Shown piece by piece: positions 9,212 through 16,389 of a stretch of DNA of 64,000 nt; position 1 is the stretch's first letter; each line of letters starts with the position of its first letter. Position numbers and translations under genes: made by a program. Under the pieces are notes generated by a model that worked only from the letters and a program-made list of their open reading frames with translations, was not told the DNA's origin and made no database searches. The stretch is from NCBI RefSeq assembly GCF_031191185.1, contig NZ_CP133465.1, positions 126,501-190,500 of the forward strand. The letters are read 5' to 3'. The stretch is from Prevotella nigrescens (GTDB lineage Bacteria > Bacteroidota > Bacteroidia > Bacteroidales > Bacteroidaceae).

Positions 9212-10644
9212 AAGCTATTGTAGGTTTCCTTAGTATTAAGAGAGAAGAACACCTACCAGTGGGCTTATTCTTTGTGTGGCAACTATTGTTACAAACTCTT
9301 GCCATTACAAAATATGTACCATTATTTACGAATCCATCGAGCAATTACTATAAATTGTTTGTAGACAACTACCATCTCTCTGGTTTCGATCCTTTAACCT
9401 ATTTGGTAGTTTCCGATTGGTCGTTAGCATTCGATGTAAACCGACACCCACTGTTGGCACTCTTTTATTATCCTTTTGCGTTGTTAAACGAATTGCTCAT
9501 TTATATTACGGGAACAAACTTTGCCATTTATATAGTTGCATGTGTTTTGCTATTCTTCTCTACCTGTGGTTTTGTTCTTATGTTGCGTATTTTGCGCCAA
9601 ATCATCGGTATATCTTCTTTCGATTCAGCGCTTCTTGCATTCTTTCTCTATTCTTTTGCTCACGTTTTACTTTCAAGTATAGCTCCCGACCATTTCATTT
9701 TGTCGATGTTTATGCTTTTGCTCACGTTGTATATTGCAGGAAAATGTATGAAAGAACAGAAAGAAATGGGCATTTGGCAAACTGTTCTATTGTTTTTGCT
9801 TACTGCAGGCATATCTCTGAATAATGGCTTAAAAATATTTCTTGCCAATCTTTTTACACGAGGCAAACGATTTTTCACTATAAAGAACCTTCTTTTAGCA
9901 ATTATTCTACCCTCTGCAGCCATCTTTACAATTGGAGAATGGCAACACGAACAGTTTATTGCCGATAAAGTAACAGCATTAAAAATTAAAAAGCGTAATG
10001 CCATTAAGGCAGAACGCAAGGCTATGTTTGCTGCATTTAAAGATACTACCCACATTAAAGATAGTGTAAAACAAGAGAAAGTTTTCCAAAATATGTGGAG
10101 AGAACATCGCAGAAATGTGTTGAGAGCAGAAGATAAACAACCACAAAAAGCACATTCGGGCAAACCAGTAAGTAAGCTACGTTTTCTGAATTGGACAGAT
10201 ATTTCTACTTCTCGTACAGAAACGATTGTGGAAAATTTATTTGGCGAATCCATACAGCTACATCAAACGCATAAATTAGAAGATATAATGAAGACACGTC
10301 CTGTTATTGTTTCCTATAATTGGGCAGTCAATTATATTGTAGAAGCTATAATTTTTCTCCTTTTCATCGTAGGAATTTGGTGTGGACAGCATTCTAAATT
10401 TTTGTGGCTCTTCCTTTCTTTTGCTGCATTAGATATGGTATTGCACATTGGTTTAGGCTTTGGCATAAACGAAGTTTATATAATGGCTGCTCATTGGATT
10501 TATGTTATACCTCTGTCTATTGCTTTTCTTGTGCACAAAAGCTATGGAAAAAGACTGTTCGGAGTGCGTACTTTGCTTGTCCTGCTTACACTGTATCTCG
10601 TTGTCTACAACGGTTCATTGCTCATCAAGTATTTGTATTTTTAA
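9208..10644 (+). CDS. DUF6080-type polytopic membrane protein, paralogue of the preceding gene
   Basis: A 478-residue membrane protein paralogous to the preceding one along its length: RHPLL, PDHFI, DISTSRTET, ENLFGESIQLHQ, NYIVEA and NEVYIMAAHW occur in the same order, and the central lysine-rich loop is longer here. I chose the ATG at 9208, which overlaps the upstream stop as ATGA and indicates translational coupling; an ATG at 9193 would add five residues. The pair probably arose by tandem duplication and may act as two transferases in series or as a heteromer. Function is not established. Confidence 0.75.
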   Translation: MKAIVGFLSIKREEHLPVGLFFVWQLLLQTLAITKYVPLFTNPSSNYYKLFVDNYHLSGFDPLTYLVVSDWSLAFDVNRHPLLALFYYPFALLNELLIYITGTNFAIYIVACVLLFFSTCGFVLMLRILRQIIGISSFDSALLAFFLYSFAHVLLSSIAPDHFILSMFMLLLTLYIAGKCMKEQKEMGIWQTVLLFLLTAGISLNNGLKIFLANLFTRGKRFFTIKNLLLAIILPSAAIFTIGEWQHEQFIADKVTALKIKKRNAIKAERKAMFAAFKDTTHIKDSVKQEKVFQNMWREHRRNVLRAEDKQPQKAHSGKPVSKLRFLNWTDISTSRTETIVENLFGESIQLHQTHKLEDIMKTRPVIVSYNWAVNYIVEAIIFLLFIVGIWCGQHSKFLWLFLSFAALDMVLHIGLGFGINEVYIMAAHWIYVIPLSIAFLVHKSYGKRLFGVRTLLVLLTLYLVVYNGSLLIKYLYF

Positions 10645-10656
10645 ATATTAGTAGTT

Positions 10657-11616
10657 ATGAAAGCAAGTGTCTCTATCGTTTTATGTACTTACAATGGGGC
10701 AAAATACCTCAGCGAACAGTTAGATTCTATTCTCGCACAGACATATCCGCCGCACGAAATAATAATACAAGACGATAATTCTACCGATGAAACCGTTGAT
10801 ATTATTCACGAGTATGCTCGTAAATATAGTTTTATGAAGTTTTTCAAAAACAATTCTGAGCATGGTGTAAATGGTAATTTTATTTCTGCTATGCAACGAG
10901 CCACAGGCGATTATATAGCAATTTCCGACCAAGATGATATTTGGGAAACAGACAAAATAGAAAATCAGATGAATAGTATTGGTAAAAACTTACTTTGTTC
11001 TGGTTTTTCGCGTCCTTTTTCCACCGATGGCTCGTTTGCCTATTTCGACCATCGAAAACGTAATGTAAGCGTAGTCCGAATGTGTTTCTTGGGGCTCCCC
11101 GGACATACATTGTTGTTCCGCCGTGAACTTGTAAATATGTTGCCGACATTGGAACATTCAATTTACAAATATTCTATGTACGATGCTGCACTTTCAATAA
11201 CGGCAGCTGCACATAAAAGCATCGTATTCATCGACAAAATACTGGTTAATTTCCGCCGACATTCTGCAGCGACTACCTATAACGATTATAAAAAAAGTTT
11301 GCCATCGTGGCAAAATGCTTTATACATGTTGCGGTGGGGAATAAAGCATTACAAGGAAACAAGAAAGCGCATACGTCCTATTTTTGCAGCAAAACTGTTG
11401 CTTTTAAATTATGTAAATGCTAATAACGACGAGGCAAATGCTGCAAAAACGATACTCGAATTAGAATTGCAAAACGGCATTTTACCTTTTTTAAAATTGC
11501 AATATTGCTGTATGAAGAATTATAAGCACCTATTTCATACCGAAGGAAAAGGATTTTTACGATTCATTCGTGCAGCTCTTTATCCCATTATGCAGCTACA
11601 AATGTATGCACAATAG
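10657..11616 (+). CDS. Family 2 glycosyltransferase
   Basis: A 319-residue cytoplasmic GT-A fold enzyme. VLCTYNG at the N-terminus, QDDNSTDET at residues 38-46 and SDQDDIW at 90-96 provide the nucleotide-sugar and metal-binding residues of GT2 enzymes, with a C-terminal region resembling rhamnosyl- or galactofuranosyltransferase-like members. It lies 12 bp after the second DUF6080 gene and is last in the decoration cluster. It probably adds a sugar to the lipid-linked or LPS glycan made by this locus. Donor and acceptor are unknown. Confidence 0.9.
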   Translation: MKASVSIVLCTYNGAKYLSEQLDSILAQTYPPHEIIIQDDNSTDETVDIIHEYARKYSFMKFFKNNSEHGVNGNFISAMQRATGDYIAISDQDDIWETDKIENQMNSIGKNLLCSGFSRPFSTDGSFAYFDHRKRNVSVVRMCFLGLPGHTLLFRRELVNMLPTLEHSIYKYSMYDAALSITAAAHKSIVFIDKILVNFRRHSAATTYNDYKKSLPSWQNALYMLRWGIKHYKETRKRIRPIFAAKLLLLNYVNANNDEANAAKTILELELQNGILPFLKLQYCCMKNYKHLFHTEGKGFLRFIRAALYPIMQLQMYAQ

Positions 11617-11698
11617 TTACTTTGTTATTCAACCTATCCTAAAAATTATGTAAACAAATTTTGTTTTAAATAAATTCTAAAAAATAATAAGTAGAAAT

Positions 11699-11935
11699 AT
11701 GCTGGTACAAATCTTTGGTTTCGCCATTCTATCTTTTATACTTGTGGTAATGTATGGCATTAAGTTTAAGCCTAAAAGTGAAGTACTTCCTATGTTAAGC
11801 GTACTTGTTTGTATGCTTTTAAGTAAAATACTGCGTCAATTGTTCAATTTAAATACCATAGAAGTAACACTGCTTTCTATTTTCTATTTATTCTTGTTAG
11901 CGTTACTCCTCAAGATTTTTGTATCAAATAAATAG
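11699..11935 (+). CDS. Small three-helix membrane protein, unknown
   Basis: A 78-residue, strongly hydrophobic peptide with three predicted membrane helices (about residues 3-22, 31-48, 55-74). I do not recognise a family. An AT-rich leader precedes the ATG, as for other genes here, and it points in the same direction as the glycosyltransferase that ends 82 bp upstream. It could be a small accessory subunit of the decoration cluster or an unrelated gene; it may also be spurious. Confidence 0.45.
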   Translation: MLVQIFGFAILSFILVVMYGIKFKPKSEVLPMLSVLVCMLLSKILRQLFNLNTIEVTLLSIFYLFLLALLLKIFVSNK

Positions 11936-12093
11936 TCTATATTTAAAATAATATATGGTAGATTTCAACGAAATTATGCCTTTCTAAATTTTATATGAAA
12001 AATTATTTCTTTGTAATATAAAAACGATGCATTTATAATATAAAAAAAATATTTTCTTATTATATTTTTTATGTATAAGTTAGAGTTTTTTTC

Positions 12094-12324
12094 TTAGCTA
12101 AAATAAGTTATAATTTCAGTGAAAGCTTTTCTCACGTCATACGTCCTAGTAAAATAAAGATAAAAGTAAGGGGTACCTATTGCGAAACCTACGAAATAAA
12201 ATACTGCCCCACGCCAATCTTTCTCCTTAATATTCTTGTACATTTTAAATAATATTCCTAAATCACAGTAAACGACAAAGATAGCTGCTAGTATATGTAA
12301 TACACTTAATATAACTCCTAACAT
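12094..12324 (-). CDS. 76-residue two/three-helix membrane protein, paralogue 0 of 4
   Basis: The 76-residue protein has an N-terminal hydrophobic helix (residues 3-25), a short basic segment KMYKNIKEKDWR, a second hydrophobic region (40-58), and a conserved tail KAFTEIITYFS. It differs from the paralogue at 15368-15598 at only seven positions. I do not recognise a family. Its upstream DNA is cut by the right end of IS1380 relic A at 12336, 11 bp from the start codon, so the promoter seen upstream of the other copies is missing and this copy may be silent. Confidence 0.6.
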   Translation of the reverse strand: MLGVILSVLHILAAIFVVYCDLGILFKMYKNIKEKDWRGAVFYFVGFAIGTPYFYLYFTRTYDVRKAFTEIITYFS

Positions 12325-12335
12325 ATAATTTCTTT

Positions 12336-13104
12336 CCTTAATTCCGCAGTATTATTCCTTGTGAGGTACTTTTATATATTGAAGTGACATTTTTGGGATT
12401 TATCCATTGATATGGGGATTTTCTGGGGTTCTTGGTTCTTGCATAATCATGAAATCCCCCACCCAAACCAATGGGGAAGTATGATAACCACAAAGAAATA
12501 CTGTTTATTCAATGAAGACCTCAGAGTAGTATGCTTTATTTGTATATAGGTTCAGAACGTTCTGCCTTCCAGTGCGCACCCATTTTGCTGGCACGCTGAC
12601 AAAATGCAGGATAAAGGCTTTCAGCCTGCTTGTCTTTTTCAATGGCTTGACCTTATCGCTGATATGACGGACGAGATAGAGATAGAAGTTCTTCAGCATG
12701 GCGGTAACCATCATGAAAACCATGTTCTCAGCCATAAAGGAAAAGGGCAGATGCGACCATCCGAAGTCATTGTTCTGTATGTCGAAGTTCTTTTCGCTTG
12801 CTCCACGCTCATTATAAATACTTCCATAACAGAATGCTTTGCCGCTACTTCCACGTTTACCCAATACAGATTCGGTAAGTTTTTCAAAGCCCAACTTTGA
12901 GAAAACGTCCATAATGTGATAAAATCCACCGAAAGAAGTGATATTCACGTTTTTAATTGCTACCTTTGCCATGTCAGTTTTTTGCTTACTTGTTATGTTT
13001 GCAGCACTAAGATAGGTGAAATTTCAGACATATTCAAGTGTTTTGAAAATTTTGTTTCTCAGGCACTTGGGATTCTCACAAGAATTTATGCTGCAGAATT
13101 AAGG
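12336..13104 (-). mobile_element. IS1380-family element, internally deleted relic A
   Basis: The relic is bounded by imperfect inverted repeats: CCTTAATTCCGCAGTAT at the right end (12336-12352) and its counterpart ending AGAATTAAGG at 13104. It keeps an in-frame joined transposase of 155 residues (12505-12972). Full-length members of the family are about twice this size. No target-site duplication is evident. Confidence 0.75.
12505..12972 (-). pseudogene. Internally deleted IS1380-type transposase
   Basis: The 155-residue reading frame joins the transposase N-terminus (MAKVAIKNVNITSFGG, to about residue 52) directly to the C-terminal part (DFGWSHLPFSFMAENMVF, VPAKWVRTGRQNVLNLYT). IS1380 transposases are usually more than 400 residues, so the catalytic DDE centre is lost although the frame stays open. 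It cannot be an active transposase. The same N-terminus occurs in relic C at 14266-14574. Confidence 0.75.
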
Positions 13105-13151
13105 TATTATAAGATGCGAACACGAACTTACTTTTTTAAGCCAGTACAATA

Positions 13152-13533
13152 ATGAAATATTTTTTTATATTCGTGTTAGTATTATTCTCTTGTTCAGATC
13201 CAAGGGGAAAAATTACCCTATAATTTGAGCGCACAAGTAGTTTATGAATATCCTGCGCATTTTGAGATAATAGATTCGCAAGGATTTCCTGTACTTGGGC
13301 CAGGCTTTAGATATACAAGGTCTTCCAGTTTTATAATTGCAACAACTATTGCCTATGGTTACAATAAAAGCGGTATAATAGTGCAGGTTACAGATAAACA
13401 AAAAAGAGTCCATTATTTAAAGACAGAGGTGAAAAAAATAAATAATGATTATAATATAACTTTTATAGAAATAAGTAACAAAGCTTTTAATAAAGAAAAA
13501 AAGAAATATAAATGGAAGATGGTTAGTATATAG
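13152..13533 (+). pseudogene. Exported lipoprotein gene with a frameshift
   Basis: ATG 13152 opens a lipoprotein signal sequence with FVLVLFSC, the cysteine at residue 14 being the lipidation site, but this frame stops after 23 codons. The +1 frame continues without interruption from about 13201 to 13533 as QGEKLPYNLSAQVVYEYPAH and onward, about 110 residues. One extra C in GATCC at 13199-13201 would explain the break. The body contains VTDKQK, also seen as LTDKQK in the lipoprotein at 13642. It starts 47 bp after the left end of IS1380 relic A. It is either a decayed gene or a sequencing error. Confidence 0.6.
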
Positions 13534-13545
13534 TTATTATGGCTT

Positions 13546-13629
13546 ATTTCTGACATGTCCAAGTGTTTTGAGAACTTTGTTTCTCAGGCACTTGGAGTTC
13601 TTACAAGAATTTATGCTGCGGAATTAAGG
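13546..13629. mobile_element. Lone IS1380 left end (relic B)
   Basis: These about 84 bp match the left ends of relics A (about 13018-13104) and C (about 14623-14706) nearly base for base, ending in CTGCGGAATTAAGG. No transposase or right end is attached. The next gene begins 12 bp downstream. Confidence 0.7.
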
Positions 13630-13641
13630 TAAAAAATAGAT

Positions 13642-14058
13642 ATGAAAAGATTTGGCTTACTATTGATTGGCGTAATGCTTGTTATTACAACTAACTGTAA
13701 TAATCAGCAGTTAAATAACACATATTCATCGAATAACTTATCATTTATAAAGAATGATAAACTTCATTATAATATCTTCTTAGTCGCATGTGACACCTGT
13801 GTTCCTATTATAAATAAGGGCTATAGAGTGCGTGTTAAGCTGACAGATAAACAGAAAAGTATCGTTAAGAAAATAAAAAAGGAAATGTGGAGGCACTTAT
13901 TATCTGATAAGAAGACCGATTTTGCAGCAAATCTGATCCTCTATGATATTTATGATAAAGATGCTATTCTACTCTTTGTATTAGGTAACAATATAAGAGA
14001 TTGGAGGAAAAATCTAAAACGGGATGATACATTGTTTTGGTTGAAGAAATTAAAATGA
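13642..14058 (+). CDS. Orphan lipoprotein, unknown function
   Basis: A 138-residue protein with a hydrophobic signal followed by VITTNC, a plausible lipobox with Cys19. The mature part is basic in the middle (KLTDKQKSIVKKIKKEMWRH) and I recognise no domain. It shares LTDKQK with the broken gene at 13152-13533, so the two may be distant relatives. It begins 12 bp after a lone IS1380 end and is followed by a strong hairpin at 14199-14240. Its role is unknown; an immunity-type lipoprotein would fit but is speculation. Confidence 0.65.
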   Translation: MKRFGLLLIGVMLVITTNCNNQQLNNTYSSNNLSFIKNDKLHYNIFLVACDTCVPIINKGYRVRVKLTDKQKSIVKKIKKEMWRHLLSDKKTDFAANLILYDIYDKDAILLFVLGNNIRDWRKNLKRDDTLFWLKKLK

Positions 14059-14198
14059 ATTCGTATTGGTCATCAAATATAAAGCGTTATGAGGAATATT
14101 ATATTCATTTTATCGATGCTTCTCATAAGGGCGGGACACTCCTAAAGCAGATACGAGCAATGGTAAGCTTTGGACAAAGAAAGTGAATTAATAAAAAT

Positions 14199-14240
14199 AC
14201 TTATCAATGGGGTATAGCATATATTGCTCCATTGATAAGT
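14199..14240 (+). terminator. Intrinsic terminator after the orphan lipoprotein gene
   Basis: A perfect 12-bp stem, ACTTATCAATGG with CCATTGATAAGT, encloses an 18-base loop and is followed by an AT-rich tract TAAAGTTTTGATTT. Confidence 0.75.
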
Positions 14241-14263
14241 TAAAGTTTTGATTTCCTCTATTA

Positions 14264-14706
14264 CCTCAATTCCGCAGCATTATTCCTTGTGAGGTACTTT
14301 TATATATTGAAGTGACATTTTTGGGATTCATCCATTGATATGGGAATTTTCTGGGGTTCTTGGTTCTTGCATAAGCATAAAATCCCCAAACCAATGGGGA
14401 AGTATGATAACCACAAAAAATACTTCCATAACAGAATGCTTTGCCGCTACTTCCACATTTACCCAATACAGATTCAGTAAGTTTTTCAAAGCCCAACTTT
14501 GAGAAAACGTCCATAATGTGATAAATTCCACCGAAAGAAGTGATCTTCTCGTTTTTAATTGCTACCTTTGCCATGTCAGTTTTTTGCTTACTTGTTATGT
14601 TTGCAGCACCAAGATAGGTGAAATTTCTGACATATCCAAGTGTTTTGAGAACTTTGTTTCTCAGACACTTGGAGTTCTCACAAGAATTTATACTGCGGAA
14701 TTAAGG
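14264..14706 (-). mobile_element. IS1380-family element, deleted relic C
   Basis: A 443-bp derivative of the same element as relic A. The right end reads CCTCAATTCCGCAGCAT (one mismatch to relic A) and the left end finishes GCGGAATTAAGG at 14706. Only about 50 transposase N-terminal codons remain before the sequence jumps to the right terminal region. Confidence 0.75.
14266..14574 (-). pseudogene. Truncated IS1380-type transposase
   Basis: The first about 52 residues (MAKVAIKNEKITSFGGIYHI) match relic A, then the frame runs out of the transposase into the terminal non-coding part of the element and ends at the inverted repeat. The deletion point differs from relic A, so these are independent deletion derivatives. 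Confidence 0.7.
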
Positions 14707-15321
14707 ATGAAAGTGTTTTTACTTCTTTTATTATTATATTTTCCTCTTAACAGTAAAGTAGCGGAAGATCATCAGGTGGATGTTACCTTATCGTATGAAT
14801 CTGGGTATATTTCCAAGAGTCTATATATAAATGGAAAGAAAGAAGCTGTCTATAAAAGCAAGAAAAAGAAACCTATAAGGCTCTCAAAAGTCGAGAAAGA
14901 TATGCAAAATATCTTTTTCGAACAATTAAAATACTTGGAATCGTGGGGGGTGATTATAAAATATCCAGAGGTTATTTTCGAAGACCTTTGTATTATCTCT
15001 GATATATTATCCAATTATGATAAGTCGGAAATTCAATCTTTTATTCAAACAAAAGGCGATTGTAAAACAATTAATATATTAAAAATCAACAAATATTACA
15101 CATATATTAATGCAAGAGTCGATTATGTTTTAACGCTCACAATAGTTATAGAAAAAGGTTTACTTAAAGAGTTCCGATATGAATACATGCCAGATTTTTC
15201 TGACGAGACCGTTATTTACAGATGTCAGTACAAATATGATAATTATGGTAGAATTATATATATAACAACTTTGGGGAAAGAAAAAAATGAGATTAGAATA
15301 ACATATGCGAGTTTAAGATAA
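14707..15321 (+). CDS. Orphan exported protein, unknown function
   Basis: The start at 14707 gives a clean signal peptide MKVFLLLLLLYFPLNSKVA; a longer open frame from 14518 would cross the IS relic and is rejected. The 204-residue product has a lysine-rich segment near residues 38-48 and a C-terminal part rich in beta-type alternation (YRCQYKYDNYGRIIYITT) ending at the stop. I recognise no family. The ATG directly abuts the left IS end at 14706, so expression would have to start inside the relic. An IS end lies 1 bp after the stop. Confidence 0.6.
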   Translation: MKVFLLLLLLYFPLNSKVAEDHQVDVTLSYESGYISKSLYINGKKEAVYKSKKKKPIRLSKVEKDMQNIFFEQLKYLESWGVIIKYPEVIFEDLCIISDILSNYDKSEIQSFIQTKGDCKTINILKINKYYTYINARVDYVLTLTIVIEKGLLKEFRYEYMPDFSDETVIYRCQYKYDNYGRIIYITTLGKEKNEIRITYASLR

Positions 15322-15322
15322 T

Positions 15323-15339
15323 CCTTAATTCCGCAGCAT
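15323..15339. mobile_element. Lone IS1380 right terminal repeat (relic D)
   Basis: CCTTAATTCCGCAGCAT is identical to the right inverted repeat of the other relics apart from one base. Directly after it begins the duplicated block holding a 76-residue membrane gene. Confidence 0.7.
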
Positions 15340-15367
15340 TTTTTTATGTATAAGTTAGAGTTTTTTC

Positions 15368-15598
15368 TTAGCTAAAATAAGTTATAATTTCAGTGAAAGC
15401 TTTTCTCACGTCATACGTCCTAGTAAAATAAAGATAAAAGTAAGGGGTACCTATTGCGAAACCTACGAAATAAAATACTGCCCAACGCCAATCTTTCTCC
15501 TTAATATTCTTGTACATTTTATATAATATTCCTAAATCCAAGTAAGCGACAAAAATCGCTAATAGTATAAGGCCTACACTTAAAATAACTCCTAACAT
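15368..15598 (-). CDS. 76-residue membrane protein, paralogue 1 of 4
   Basis: This copy differs from the one at 12094-12324 at seven of 76 residues, mostly in the first helix. Its upstream region is intact: a minus-strand TATTTTTG promoter element lies at 15654-15661, about 56 bp before the start. It is the downstream end of a three-copy tandem array transcribed leftward. The family is unknown; two hydrophobic stretches separated by KMYKNIKEKDWR suggest an inner-membrane protein. Confidence 0.65.
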   Translation of the reverse strand: MLGVILSVGLILLAIFVAYLDLGILYKMYKNIKEKDWRWAVFYFVGFAIGTPYFYLYFTRTYDVRKAFTEIITYFS

Positions 15599-15653
15599 AT
15601 AATTTCTTTTATAATAGTAATATTTTTGGGGGTATTAATAAATTGTTTCATTG

Positions 15654-15661
15654 CAAAAATA
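15654..15661 (-). promoter_or_regulatory. Promoter -7 element of 76-residue paralogue 1
   Basis: Reads TATTTTTG on the minus strand (TAnnTTTG). The same element at the same relative place occurs at 16033-16040 and 16423-16430. Confidence 0.55.
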
Positions 15662-15701
15662 GAGATATTTATTAAAACTACAACACAAATAGCAATATTT
15701 T

Positions 15702-15733
15702 AACTATTCAACGTTCATTACCGCTGAATAGTT
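15702..15733. terminator. Hairpin between paralogue genes 1 and 2
   Basis: AACTATTCA and TGAATAGTT form a 9-bp stem around a 14-base loop. The element is repeated exactly at 16112-16143 and partly at 16632-16660. On the plus strand it is followed by TTTTTT after a short spacer. It separates the units of the tandem array and may end the upstream leftward transcript, though the minus-strand tract after the stem is AT- rather than T-rich. Confidence 0.5.
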
Positions 15734-15747
15734 ACTAGAGTTTTTTC

Positions 15748-15978
15748 TTAGCTAAAATAAGTTATAATTTCAGTGAAAGCTTTTCTCACGTCAAGATCCC
15801 AAAAAAAATAACAATAAAAAAAAGGGGTACCTATTGCTAAGCATACGACATTAAATACTACAGAACGCCAATCTTTCTTCTTAATATTCTTGTACATATA
15901 ATATAATAGTCTTAAATTCAAGAAAACGACAAAGATAGCTGCTAGTATATGTAATACACTTAATATAACTCCTAACAT
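15748..15978 (-). CDS. 76-residue membrane protein, paralogue 2 of 4
   Basis: Same length and layout as its paralogues: MLGVILSVLHILAAIFVVFL helix, KMYKNIKKKDWR-like basic segment, second hydrophobic region and the tail DVRKAFTEIITYFS. Its first 18 residues are identical to copy 0, while the second half (NVVCLAIGTPFFYCYFFW) differs, so it may be a recombinant. A TATTTTTG promoter lies at 16033-16040. Confidence 0.65.
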   Translation of the reverse strand: MLGVILSVLHILAAIFVVFLNLRLLYYMYKNIKKKDWRSVVFNVVCLAIGTPFFYCYFFWDLDVRKAFTEIITYFS

Positions 15979-16111
15979 ATAATTTCTTTTATAATAGTAA
16001 TAATTTTTTGGTATTAATAAATTGTTTCATTGCAAAAATAGAGATATTTATTAAAGCTACAACACAAATAGTGATATTTTAACTATTTTTAGTTTTAGGT
16101 GGATATAACGT

Positions 16112-16143
16112 AACTATTCAACGTTCATTACCGCTGAATAGTT
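16112..16143. terminator. Hairpin between paralogue genes 2 and 3
   Basis: Identical copy of the AACTATTCA/TGAATAGTT stem-loop seen at 15702-15733, at the equivalent place in the tandem unit. Confidence 0.5.
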
Positions 16144-16158
16144 ACTAGAGTTTTTTCC

Positions 16159-16389
16159 TTAGCTAAAATAAGTTATAATTTCTGCGAAAGATTTTCTCAG
16201 GTCAAACGTCACAAAAAAATGATGATAAAAAATAGGGGTACATATTGCTAAACTTACGACATCTAATACTACTGAGCGCCAATCTTTCACCTTAATTTTC
16301 TTGTACATATTATATAAATGTCTTAAAATCAAGAAAACGACAAAGATTGCTGATAGTATATGGATTACACTTAATATAACTCCTGACAT
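16159..16389 (-). CDS. 76-residue membrane protein, paralogue 3 of 4
   Basis: The most diverged copy, opening MSGVILSVIHILSAIFVVFL and ending DLRKSFAEIITYFS. The basic segment is KMYKKIKVKDWR. The hydrophobic pattern is preserved, arguing that the protein is under selection rather than drifting. A TATTTTTG promoter lies at 16423-16430. Unknown function. Confidence 0.65.
   Translation of the reverse strand: MSGVILSVIHILSAIFVVFLILRHLYNMYKKIKVKDWRSVVLDVVSLAICTPIFYHHFFVTFDLRKSFAEIITYFS

Noticed and set aside
9660..10253. 197-residue open frame on the minus strand
   Set aside because: It lies entirely opposite the second DUF6080 gene, has no promoter or family similarity, and is explained as the mirror frame of that gene.
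12604..12900. 98-residue plus-strand frame
   Set aside because: It is antisense to the deleted transposase and has no independent support.
14518..14706. Upstream extension of the orphan exported protein
   Set aside because: It reads antisense through the IS1380 relic; the signal peptide starts exactly after the IS end at 14707.
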